DNA of 64,000 nucleotides from Actinomyces sp. 432 (lineage in GTDB: Bacteria; Actinomycetota; Actinomycetes; Actinomycetales; Actinomycetaceae). Made by a program: the position numbers and the translations under genes. Position 1 is the first letter of the stretch. Each line of letters opens with the position of its first letter. This document shows, in pieces, positions 9,493 through 16,782 of this stretch. The DNA is taken from positions 2,170,001-2,234,000 of the forward strand of contig NZ_CP025249.1 in the NCBI RefSeq assembly GCF_009930875.1, given 5' to 3'. Below the pieces are notes generated by a model. The model was given only the letters and a program-made list of their open reading frames with translations, ran no database searches and was not told the DNA's origin.

Positions 9493-9859
9493 GATTTCTG
9501 CTCCTTCGATGGATGAGTGGTGCGCATGAGCGAGACATCCGCCGCTACCTGTGAGCTCAACCATATGCGGTTCATAGGACTTGAGTGATCGCCTGGTCGA
9601 GCTACGAGCGAGCACGCTCCGAGCATCGGCGTCGGCCCGAATGGCTCGGGGCCGGTTGCCGCCAATGGGTCAAGGGCGTGCCCAGGCTGTTTCTTGCTCA
9701 CGTCACCCATGCTGTCAGGCACGACCGACACGAATTCGACCCCGTTAGCAGGGCGCGGGCCGGACTGGCCGCTTTAATACCCCCTGGGGTATTGTCCGGC
9801 GTGCGCCCCGATGGTGCCGGGCAACCGACAGCGCCGCAGAGGACCACCACGCGAAAGGC
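9493..9859. other. Divergent intergenic region between csb1 and the CoA-disulfide reductase gene
   Basis: These 367 bases separate the leftward cas operon from the rightward sulfur operon, so both promoters should be here. The palindrome at 9776-9793 is the only clear site. The + strand open frame 9585-9863 has no ribosome site or recognisable motif and ends across the downstream start, so I do not count it as a gene. No convincing -35/-10 for the cas operon could be read. Confidence 0.6.
9776..9793. promoter_or_regulatory. CstR/CsoR-type operator, perfect inverted repeat
   Basis: AATACCCC, 2 bases, GGGGTATT is a perfect 8-bp inverted repeat, 66 bp before the CoA-disulfide reductase start. 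The ATACCCC...GGGGTAT form is the classic binding site of the DUF156 (CsoR/RcnR/CstR) regulators, and a member of that family is the second gene of this operon. Negative autoregulation is the simplest reading (inference). Confidence 0.85.
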
Positions 9860-11623
9860 ATGAAGATGACCCCACCCGCCACTTCACGGGATTCCGTCTC
9901 TGCACCTGAGGACGGCGCCCCGCGCCCATCCCCCACCGGCTCCGAGCGCCCCCTGCGGCTGGTCGTCGTCGGCGGCGTCGCCGGCGGGATGAGCTGCGCC
10001 GCCCGCGCGCGCCGCCTGAGCGAGGATGCGGAGATCATCGTCCTGGACCGCGGGCAGCACGTGTCCTTCGCCAACTGCGCCCTGCCCTACTACGTGGGCG
10101 GGGAGATCGAGGACCAGGATGATCTGCTGGTGCAGACCCCCGAGCGGCTGCGCGCCTGGCTCAACCTGGATGTGCGCACCGGCCACGACGTCTCCGGCAT
10201 CGACCCCGCCGCCCAGGAGGTGATCGTGAGCACCGCCGCTGGCGAGCAGCGCATCCGCTACGACGCCCTGGTGCTGGCCCCAGGCGCGGAGGCCGCACGC
10301 CCGCCCGTCGACGGCCTGGACTCTCCGCGCGTTTCCACCCTGCGCACCGTCGAGGACGCCGTCCGCCTGCGCGAGTGGGCGGACGCGGGAGCGAAGTCGG
10401 CGGTCGTCCTGGGAGCGGGATTCATCGGCATTGAGGCCGCCGAGGTACTGGCCAAGCGCGGTATTGCCACCACCGTCGTCGAGTTCGCCGACCATGTGCT
10501 GCCGCCGCTGGAACGGGAGTACGCCTACCCGATCACCCAGGAGCTGCGTCGGCTGGGCATTGACGTTCGCGCGGGAGCTGCGGCCCACTCCATCGTCCAC
10601 GGCGCCGACGCGGACGAGGTGCTCCTGTCAGACGGGACTAGCGTGCGGGCCGACCTGATCGTTCTAGCCACGGGGGTGCGTCCGGACACCGACGCCTTCG
10701 TCTCCTCCGGCCTGGAGCTGGAGCGTGGGGCGATCGTCGTCGACGAGCACGGCCGCACGAATCTGCCGCACGTGTACGCCGTCGGCGACGCCACCGTGTC
10801 GACCGATCCGGTGACCAGGGCCCGCCGCCCCGTCCCGCTGGCGGGCCCGGCGAACCGCGCGGGGCGGCTGGTGGCCGACTTCATCATGGATCCTGCGCAT
10901 GCCCGGCCGATTCCCGCGCCGCTGGGCACCGCCATTGTGCGCGTCGGGAAGATGACGGCGGCGATGACCGGCGCCAACCGCGCCGCGCTGGATGCGGCGG
11001 GCATCGAGTACACGACCATTCACCTGCACCCCAACCAGCACGCCGGCTATTTCCCAGGGGCCACCCAGCTGCACCTTTCGGTCAGCTTCACCCCAGACGG
11101 GCGCATCCTGGGCGCCCAGTGCGTCGGGCGCGACGGCGTCGACAAGCGCATCGACGTACTGGCCACGGCCATCCGCGCCGGCCTGGGCGTCGCGGACCTG
11201 ATCGACCTGGATCTGGCTTACACCCCGCCCTTCGGTCAGGCGAAGGACCCGGTGAACCTGGCGGGGATGCTGGGCTCGAACGTGCTGGATGGAAGCGTGG
11301 AGGTGTGGGACGTGCGCGACCTGGAGCAGGTCCGGCGCACCCACCTGCTGCTGGACGTGCGCACGCGGGCCGAGGTCGTCCGTGGCATGGTGCCGGGGGC
11401 GCTCAATATCCCGCATACCGAGCTGCGAGCCCGTATCGATGAGGTGCGGCAGGCCGCTGCCGGCCGCCCTGTCGGTGTGATCTGCCAGGTGGGGGTGCGG
11501 GCGAATATCGCCCACCGGATCCTGGTGGGCAATGGGCTGAAGTCCTCGGTCCTGACCGGCGGCATGATCACCCTGCGCGCCTGGCTGGGTGACGACGCCG
11601 ACTCCTTCCTGGTGGGAGCGTGA
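9860..11623 (+). CDS. cdr: CoA-disulfide reductase fused to a rhodanese domain
   Basis: This 587-residue FAD enzyme belongs to the pyridine-nucleotide disulfide oxidoreductases. It has the FAD-binding LVVVGGVAGGMSCAARARR at about residues 34-52 and the single redox Cys of the CoADR subgroup in SFANCALPYY (C73). A second dinucleotide fold follows at VVLGAGFIGIEAAE, then GVRPDTDAF...YAVGDAT. A rhodanese domain occupies about residues 480-587, with active-loop ICQVGVR (C542). CoADR-rhodanese enzymes reduce CoA persulfides or polysulfides using NAD(P)H. Together with the CstR-like gene that overlaps its stop by 4 bases, this points to detoxification of sulfide-derived persulfides. Confidence 0.93.
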   Translation: MKMTPPATSRDSVSAPEDGAPRPSPTGSERPLRLVVVGGVAGGMSCAARARRLSEDAEIIVLDRGQHVSFANCALPYYVGGEIEDQDDLLVQTPERLRAWLNLDVRTGHDVSGIDPAAQEVIVSTAAGEQRIRYDALVLAPGAEAARPPVDGLDSPRVSTLRTVEDAVRLREWADAGAKSAVVLGAGFIGIEAAEVLAKRGIATTVVEFADHVLPPLEREYAYPITQELRRLGIDVRAGAAAHSIVHGADADEVLLSDGTSVRADLIVLATGVRPDTDAFVSSGLELERGAIVVDEHGRTNLPHVYAVGDATVSTDPVTRARRPVPLAGPANRAGRLVADFIMDPAHARPIPAPLGTAIVRVGKMTAAMTGANRAALDAAGIEYTTIHLHPNQHAGYFPGATQLHLSVSFTPDGRILGAQCVGRDGVDKRIDVLATAIRAGLGVADLIDLDLAYTPPFGQAKDPVNLAGMLGSNVLDGSVEVWDVRDLEQVRRTHLLLDVRTRAEVVRGMVPGALNIPHTELRARIDEVRQAAAGRPVGVICQVGVRANIAHRILVGNGLKSSVLTGGMITLRAWLGDDADSFLVGA

Positions 11624-11997
11624 TCGCCGTGGCCAAGACTCAAGATGCTGCAACTCGAGGTGCCGCCGCGACGACGGCGCCGGCCTTCGAGTGTGATCCG
11701 GAGACGAAGCGGCGGATCGTCAACCGGCTCAAGCGGGCGCGCGGCCAGCTGGACGCCGTCATCGACGCCGCCGAGCGCGGAGCCTCCTGCAAGGAGACGA
11801 TCACGCAGCTGTCAGCGGTCACGCATGCGCTGAACCGGGCCGGGTTCGTCATTGTCGCCAGCGCGATGCGCAACTGTGTCGACGCCGAGCAGGCGGCATC
11901 CGCCGGCGACGGCGGGGCCGGAGCCGCGGCGGACGAGGCGGTCGCACCGGCGATGACCGTCGACGAGCTGGAGAAGATCTTCCTGTCCCTGGTCTAG
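11620..11997 (+). CDS. CstR-like persulfide-sensing repressor (DUF156/CsoR family)
   Basis: This 125-residue all-helical DUF156 regulator starts at GTG 11620, overlapping the upstream stop (GTGA). The core ETKRRIVNRLKRARGQLDAVIDAA is the family's first helix. The thiol pair is C57 and C86, 29 residues apart as in both CsoR and CstR. At the position of the copper-ligand His of CsoR (4 before the second Cys) it has Ala82. Loss of that His is typical of CstR, which forms persulfide bridges instead of binding Cu(I). With the CoADR-rhodanese partner and the 9776 palindrome, a sulfur role is more likely than copper. Confidence 0.85.
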   Translation: MIAVAKTQDAATRGAAATTAPAFECDPETKRRIVNRLKRARGQLDAVIDAAERGASCKETITQLSAVTHALNRAGFVIVASAMRNCVDAEQAASAGDGGAGAAADEAVAPAMTVDELEKIFLSLV

Positions 11998-12068
11998 GCG
12001 CCAGGGCGCGCCGGACACCGCCACTTTCTTTCGACCCGATCAACCGAAACCAAAACAAGGAGAACATC

Positions 12069-12248
12069 ATGTGTCGCAAGGTGACGTGCAAGAAATGCGG
12101 CAAGCCCACCTGGGCGGGCTGCGGGCAGCACATTGAGCAGGCGCTGGCGGGCGTGCCCAAGTCGCAGCGCTGCCAGGGCCACGACGACGAGCCCGCCTCG
12201 TCCGCCGCGCCATCGGGCTTCCTGCGCGGACTCTTCGGGCGGAAGTAG
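12069..12248 (+). CDS. Small Cys-rich putative zinc-binding protein, 59 residues
   Basis: ATG 12069 follows AAGGAGAACATC, a strong ribosome site. The protein starts MCRKVTCKKCGKPTWAGCGQ, has a further Cys-His pair (RCQGHD), and ends in a short basic tail. The CxxC plus WAGCGxH pattern looks like a small zinc ribbon that recurs in actinobacteria as an uncharacterised family. It lies 70 bp after the CstR-like gene and could be cotranscribed, although it has its own ribosome site. Function unknown. Confidence 0.8.
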   Translation: MCRKVTCKKCGKPTWAGCGQHIEQALAGVPKSQRCQGHDDEPASSAAPSGFLRGLFGRK

Positions 12249-12258
12249 CGCGCCAAAC

Positions 12259-12378
12259 TGTCCGAGTTCGGCATAAACGCGTTCACCGCGTCGAACCGCG
12301 ACTTCGCGATCGTTGGAATGACGCGGCTCTCCGAGAGCCCCTCCGGCCGACCGGGGACGTTTATGCCGATCTCAGACA
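12259..12378. repeat. 120-bp element with imperfect 21-bp terminal inverted repeats
   Basis: The arms are 12259-12279 and 12358-12378, with a perfect 12-bp core TCGGCATAAACG / CGTTTATGCCGA and 19 of 21 positions paired. A third, less perfect copy in the orientation of the second arm is at 14420-14440. The interior holds no supportable gene. It could be a MITE-like remnant, a pair of regulator sites or the end of a mobile cassette. The rest of 12249-12500 shows nothing else except the promoter-proximal region of the ATPase gene. Confidence 0.65.
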
Positions 12379-12500
12379 TTCTTCCCCGGCCCCGTCCGCA
12401 GTTCGGCGGCAACACCGGGCCCCGGAAGATCTCAGGACTCAAAGGCGATCACCTGACTTGGGCACACCGCCGGAGGGCAGTAACACGGTAGCCTGGTGCC

Positions 12501-13643
12501 ATGCCCGCCCAGGAGTCGCTCGGAAGAATCGTCATCCAGGGGTACCGCTCGATTCGCGATCTCGACCTGGAGTTGACGAGTGATGTCACCGTCCTCATCG
12601 GTGCCAACGGGTCCGGCAAGTCCAACCTCGTCAGCGCCCTTGAGCTCATCTCCCGCGTCTGGGACGACACATTCCAGAACTACCTCACGGATCGGGGCGG
12701 GATCGCGCCGTCCCTCCGCGACGAGGACGGCGCCGCCCGCATCACGATCTTCGGCGCAGGCACCCCGGGGTGTCCCATCAACGGCTACCGCGTAGTCCTC
12801 GCGCTTGACGACGACGACGCTCCCCGCGTCACAGAGGATCTCCTGTCCCAACAGCCATCGCACGATCACCCCTTCTGGGAGAGGATATCCCGAAGCGACA
12901 TGCATGGGAGAGGTAAGACCGTCCCGCACGAGGGCCAGGGCAAACGTACTATCGCATATCACGTCGCACCTATCGTCTCCGGATGTCGCGCATTCCACTT
13001 CGACGACGTCTCCCCCAACGCCCCTGTGCGGCAGTACAGCAACACCGCAGATGATCTTGCGCTTCACTCCGACGCCTTAAACATTGGCCCATTCCTGCTC
13101 AAGACTCGCGAAAATCACCCCCACCGCTACGAGCAGATCGTCTCGACCGTACGCTCAGCGGCGCCATTCTTTGAGGATTTCGTGCTGGAGCCGAACCAGA
13201 ATGATCGCCTCCGACTACGCTGGCGGCAGCGCGGACTCGACCGCGTCTTCTCCTCCCGAGAGATGAGCGACGGCACCCTGCGTTTCGTGTGCCTGGCGAC
13301 TCTACTGCTGGGTCCGGATCTTCCCTCGACCGTAGTTCTGGACGAGCCCGAACTCGGCCTGCACCCTGCAGCGATCACGCTGCTCGCGGAGATGATACAC
13401 GCCGCAGGCAGGATGGGGCATCGCGTCCTAGTAGCCACCCAGTCGGTGTCCTTGCTGTCACACTTCGAGATCGGCGAAGTTCTGGTACTGAACCGAGTCG
13501 ACGGCGCCACGGTCACCACGCGCCCCGACCCCGAGATCCTAGCGGGTTTCCTCGAGGAGTACTCGGTAGGAGCCCTGTGGGAGATGAACCTGCTCACAGG
13601 TCATCCGTCCTTCCACGAACAGCCGATCGAGGTTATCCGATGA
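12501..13643 (+). CDS. AAA ATPase (AAA_21, OLD/RecF-like), probable defence module component
   Basis: This 380-residue SMC-like/OLD-like ATPase has IQGYRSIRDLDLEL then Walker A GANGSGKSN (about residues 34-42), an ABC-type signature region SSREMSDGTLRFVCLATLLL, Walker B with conserved Glu STVVLDEPELGLHP, and a D-loop/His region VATQSVSLLSHF. It overlaps a TOPRIM-like DUF4276 gene by ATGA. ATPase plus TOPRIM pairs of this shape are widespread; PARIS and OLD-type systems are better known examples that abort phage infection. Defence is inference here. GC content is visibly lower than in sbcD and sbcC, consistent with transfer. Confidence 0.85.
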   Translation: MPAQESLGRIVIQGYRSIRDLDLELTSDVTVLIGANGSGKSNLVSALELISRVWDDTFQNYLTDRGGIAPSLRDEDGAARITIFGAGTPGCPINGYRVVLALDDDDAPRVTEDLLSQQPSHDHPFWERISRSDMHGRGKTVPHEGQGKRTIAYHVAPIVSGCRAFHFDDVSPNAPVRQYSNTADDLALHSDALNIGPFLLKTRENHPHRYEQIVSTVRSAAPFFEDFVLEPNQNDRLRLRWRQRGLDRVFSSREMSDGTLRFVCLATLLLGPDLPSTVVLDEPELGLHPAAITLLAEMIHAAGRMGHRVLVATQSVSLLSHFEIGEVLVLNRVDGATVTTRPDPEILAGFLEEYSVGALWEMNLLTGHPSFHEQPIEVIR

Positions 13644-14306
13644 CAGCTCCCAGACAAGTCATGGTGCTCGTTGAAGGACAAACCGAGAAAGACATCTTGG
13701 ATGAGCGTTTTCGCCCCCATGGCGAAGTCTCGTTCAGTGTACGTTTACCCGATTCCCGTCACTACATCCCAAACACCCAAAGGACCCAACCGGGGCGGCG
13801 GCACCTGGGGACACTATGATAACGGCGTGCGTAACTTACTTAAAGGCACCCATCTGAGCAGTGTTGGTCTGCTGATAGACTTCTACGGCTACCCGCGCAA
13901 TGCACTCGGTTACGTTTCCAACGGCAAAGGGGAGTCGTACCGGCTGTCCTTGGAACAGGCCCTTCGAGACCGCCTCGAGGACCCCAGGTTCCACCCACTC
14001 GTCGTTAAGCATGAGATCGCGGCACTGGCACTCGCATCCATCTTCGCCGGTCATTCGACGGGAGCCTTCTCAGCGAAGGCGCTGAGGCAACTCATCAAAG
14101 CTGTCGAGGCAAGCGGCGGCGCAGAGGAGGTCAACAACGGGCCGGACACGAGCCCGTCCAAGCGTATTCTCCGGGCCTGTCCCGAATACCACAAAGTGCA
14201 ACATGGCCGGGCGCTTGCAGAGTTGGAGGGTGCGGAAGAGCTTCTAGGGCAGTGCCCCATGTTCGCGGCCTGGTGGAAGAGCCTTCTCGAGGATGCGCCG
14301 TCCTGA
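13640..14306 (+). pseudogene. DUF4276 (TOPRIM-like) partner of the ATPase, frameshifted near its 5' end
   Basis: The start is ATG 13640, overlapping the ATPase stop. The first frame reads MTAPRQVMVLVEGQTEKDILDERF, the acidic VEGQTE motif typical of DUF4276/TOPRIM proteins. After about 13707-13718 the conserved frame shifts: AKSRSVYVYPIPVTTS and GGGTWGHYDNGVRNLLK lie in another frame and run to 14306. Removing one T from GCGTTTTCGCC (or one C from the following C run) restores a single 221-residue protein. As given, the motif-bearing N-terminus is separated from the body. This is decay, phase-type variation at a short homopolymer, or a read error. GC content is clearly below the neighbours. 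Confidence 0.8.
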
Positions 14307-14361
14307 GCCGCCGTCGACGGTGCGCACCGCGCACTCGCGAACCACATCCATACGCCCGCTG

Positions 14362-14420
14362 CACGCCGCCCGTTAAGCACCTCGAATTCGTCTCGGAGGT
14401 CTGTGAGAGGCTGCGGGCAC
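14362..14420 (+). repeat. Imperfect copy of the sbcD upstream segment, with the third IR copy beside it
   Basis: These 59 bases match 15310-15368, the region immediately before and including the sbcD start, at about 49 of 59 positions without gaps; for example GAGAGGCTGCGGGCA is identical. The copy stops exactly where the third copy of the 12259-type inverted-repeat arm begins (14420-14440). That arm overlaps the last codons and stop of the flavin reductase gene. The arrangement suggests recombination when the ATPase-DUF4276 cassette was inserted. Confidence 0.75.
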
Positions 14421-14421
14421 G

Positions 14422-15012
14422 TTAATGCCAAGCTCGGACATTCTTCCTTACCCCCACCCGCAGCTCTCCGACAACGCCGGGTTCACAGAAGAAGGCCGGA
14501 GCGAGTCGTGCGTAGGCATCCTTTGTGGGGAGCCGTAAAAGCTCCTCGTGCATCGCAAGCAGGTCGATCCTTCCGAATAGGAAGACTTCTCCACCATCAA
14601 ACCGCACTGTTCGAGTCAGGCTGCAGTCCGCGTACGCCGGGCACTCCAGCAGATGCGGCACCCCGCCCACGCGTGACTCTTCCAGCGTCAGGCCCGCCAC
14701 GGCCAGCCTGCTTTCCCTGGGTGCATCCGCGACCTCTGGGGCCCGCTCGGCCTGCCGGGCGGTAGGGAAGTTCAGAGTGAAGCGTTCGGTAGCGGTCGCA
14801 TTGGCGCAGGTCTGATGCTGCTCGGAACATCCGAACCCGATGATCGGCCCGCGGAAGGCGGCCATTGACACCCAGCTCTTCGGCGCCAGGTTCACCTCGC
14901 CGTCGGCATCGCGAGTCGTCACATACACGATCTGTCCGGGCACCGGGGACGGACGCCACTGCCACTTGTCCGCGGGCAGTGGATGAAAAGGCGAAGCCGC
15001 GATCTGATCCAT
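14422..15012 (-). CDS. Flavin reductase-like, FMN-binding split-barrel protein
   Basis: This 196-residue protein starts at ATG 15012; GTG 15024 is possible. It has the split-barrel pattern of the flavin reductase-like family: FHPLPADKWQWRPSPVPGQIVYVTTRDADGEVNLAPKSWVSMAAF, then NATATERFTLNF. These proteins bind FMN and often reduce flavin with NAD(P)H; the substrate cannot be read. The last codons and stop fall inside the repeat arm at 14420-14440, so the natural C-terminus may have been altered. It is divergent from the small gene at 15048. Confidence 0.8.
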   Translation of the reverse strand: MDQIAASPFHPLPADKWQWRPSPVPGQIVYVTTRDADGEVNLAPKSWVSMAAFRGPIIGFGCSEQHQTCANATATERFTLNFPTARQAERAPEVADAPRESRLAVAGLTLEESRVGGVPHLLECPAYADCSLTRTVRFDGGEVFLFGRIDLLAMHEELLRLPTKDAYARLAPAFFCEPGVVGELRVGVRKNVRAWH

Positions 15013-15047
15013 GCCTTGCCCCACAGCCGCCAGTATAAGGTCGAGGC

Positions 15048-15266
15048 ATGAACCGAAGTGTTACGGTCACTGCGACCCGCTGGTCGGGTGGCTGGGAGCT
15101 TGAGCTCGACGACGACCACCACACCCAGGTAGCCCACCTCGACCGGGCACGCCAGCAGGTCGTCGATTACCTCGATACCGTTGACGCGGCCACCGACCAC
15201 TCCAGCTGGGAGATCGACATCGTCCCCCAAGTCGACTCCCTAGCCCAGGTTCGTGCCGTCGATTGA
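15048..15266 (+). CDS. Small hypothetical protein, HicB-antitoxin-like N-terminus
   Basis: This 72-residue acidic protein begins MNRSVTVTATRWSGGWELEL and continues HHTQVAHLDRARQQVVDYLDT. The 'TATRW-GGWEL...VAHLDRA...V-DYL' pattern resembles the short RNase H-like fold of HicB antitoxins. No HicA partner is adjacent, and the protein lacks a clear DNA-binding C-terminus. It is divergent from the flavin reductase gene with only about 35 bp between the starts. The assignment is weak; it is conserved-looking but unproven. Confidence 0.55.
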   Translation: MNRSVTVTATRWSGGWELELDDDHHTQVAHLDRARQQVVDYLDTVDAATDHSSWEIDIVPQVDSLAQVRAVD

Positions 15267-15309
15267 CCGCTACGCATCCAGCACGCTGGCCGCTGGGCAG
15301 CATCCCCTG

Positions 15310-15368
15310 GACGCCACCCGCTAAGACCCTGGAATTCGTGTCGGAGGCTTGTGAGAGGCTGCGGGCAT
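15310..15368 (+). repeat. sbcD upstream segment, partner of the repeat at 14362
   Basis: This segment spans the sbcD start codon (ATG 15367) and its upstream region, and is about 83 percent identical to 14362-14420. In one frame both copies read LEFVSE-CERLRA with mainly synonymous differences. They may therefore be remnants of a coding segment rather than purely regulatory DNA. Confidence 0.7.
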
Positions 15369-16782
15369 GCGGATCCTCCATACTTCCGACTGGCACCTCG
15401 GGCGCACCTTCCACGGCCGGGTGCTCGATGACGCCCAGGCTGTCTTCGCCGAGCACCTGATCGAGGTGGTCAAGGCCGAGGGTGTCGACGCCGTCGTCAT
15501 CTCCGGGGACGTCTACGACCGCGCCATCCCGCCCACCGCCGCCGTACGCCTGCTCGACGACACCCTGTGCCGCCTGGCCGAATGCACCCGCGTCGTGCTC
15601 ACCCCCGGCAACCACGACTCCGCCCAGCGGCTCGGCTTCGCCGCCGCCCTGCTGCGCGAAGGACTGGACCTGCGCGTGCGCGTGGCCGACGTCGACCGGC
15701 CCGTCGTCATCCCCGACGCCGCCGGCCATCCCGGCCTGTACGTCTACGCCCTGCCCTACCTGGATCCCGACGCCGCCCGCGAGTCCCTGCCACCCCTGCT
15801 GGCCGCACGCCTCGGGGAGGGGATCGTCGAACCGGAGGCGCAGGCCGACGCCGCCTCTCCCGCCGACCCGGCGGCCTTCCCCGGTCCCCCCGATGCAGCC
15901 GCGCCCGTACCCGCCGGCGGTCCCGCCCTGCTGCCGCGCAGCCACGAGGCGGTTGTCTCCGCAGCACTGCGGCCGGTGGCGCACGACTTGGCTGAGCGGC
16001 GGGCCGACGACCCGTCCAGGGTGCCCGCGCTGGCCATGGCGCACGCCTTCGTCGTCGGCGGGCAGGCGAGCCCCGACTCCGAGCGGGACATCCGCGTCGG
16101 CGGGGTGGACTCCGTGCCGGCGGGCGTGTTCACCACGCTCGGCGGCTCGCCCCTGGCCGACGCCTCCGGCGGGCTCGACTACGTGGCCCTCGGACACCTG
16201 CACCGCCCCCAAGAGCTGCACTCCCCCGCCGCCGGGGCCGACACCGCCACGGCCGACGCGCCTGCCGCTGATGCGCACCCGTCCGCCGCGCACGCCCCCG
16301 CACGCCCGCGCCTGGTCTACTCCGGCAGCCCGCTGCCCTTCTCCTTCCCCGAGGCCGACGCCACCAAGTCCTCCGTGCTGCTGGAACTGGGCCCCACCGG
16401 CGTGACCCGCATGGAACGGATCCCCACCCCCACCCCCTACCGGGCCACCACGCTGCACGGCACACTCGATCAGCTCCTCGCCCCCGCGAACGCGATCTAC
16501 ACCCGCGACTGGGTGCGCGTGGAACTCACCGGCCCCATGCCCCCCGGCACCATGGCCCAGCTCAAGGAACGGTTCCCCAACCTGCTGGCCTTCTCCCACA
16601 CCCGCCCCGAACAGGCCGAGCGCGAAACCATCACCGTCACCCGCGCCTCCGACCCGGTGGACGTGGCCGACCGCTTCCTGACCGAGATGCTCGGTCACCG
16701 CCCCACCCCGGCCCAGCACGCCATCATGGCCGCGGCCTACGACGCCGCCCGCGCCGAAACCCAGCTCAAGGAGGACCGCTGA
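15367..16782 (+). CDS. sbcD: Exonuclease SbcCD subunit D
   Basis: SbcD is the Mre11-type nuclease that with SbcC cleaves hairpins and DNA ends. Metal-binding phosphoesterase motifs are intact: HTSDWHLGRTF at the N-terminus, VISGDVYDR, and LTPGNHDSAQRLGF, with GHLHRPQ in the later part. At 471 residues it is longer than typical SbcD because of Ala/Pro-rich insertions (around residues 150-185 and again near 295-315), common in high-GC actinobacteria. sbcC begins on its last base (TGATG), so the two are translationally coupled. Confidence 0.95.
   Translation: MRILHTSDWHLGRTFHGRVLDDAQAVFAEHLIEVVKAEGVDAVVISGDVYDRAIPPTAAVRLLDDTLCRLAECTRVVLTPGNHDSAQRLGFAAALLREGLDLRVRVADVDRPVVIPDAAGHPGLYVYALPYLDPDAARESLPPLLAARLGEGIVEPEAQADAASPADPAAFPGPPDAAAPVPAGGPALLPRSHEAVVSAALRPVAHDLAERRADDPSRVPALAMAHAFVVGGQASPDSERDIRVGGVDSVPAGVFTTLGGSPLADASGGLDYVALGHLHRPQELHSPAAGADTATADAPAADAHPSAAHAPARPRLVYSGSPLPFSFPEADATKSSVLLELGPTGVTRMERIPTPTPYRATTLHGTLDQLLAPANAIYTRDWVRVELTGPMPPGTMAQLKERFPNLLAFSHTRPEQAERETITVTRASDPVDVADRFLTEMLGHRPTPAQHAIMAAAYDAARAETQLKEDR

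Noticed and set aside
9585..9863. 92-codon frame upstream of the CoADR gene
   Set aside because: No ribosome site or recognisable motif, and it runs across the operator and the next start.
11620..11997. Copper-sensing CsoR
   Set aside because: The His four residues before the second Cys is Ala, and the partner is a CoADR-rhodanese rather than a copper exporter.
11849..12442. Minus-strand 197-codon frame over the CstR 3' end and the small zinc gene
   Set aside because: It is antisense to two well-supported genes; the apparent peptide comes from the inverted-repeat element.
15067..16719. Long minus-strand frame opposite sbcD
   Set aside because: Gly-rich antisense shadow of a GC-rich gene.
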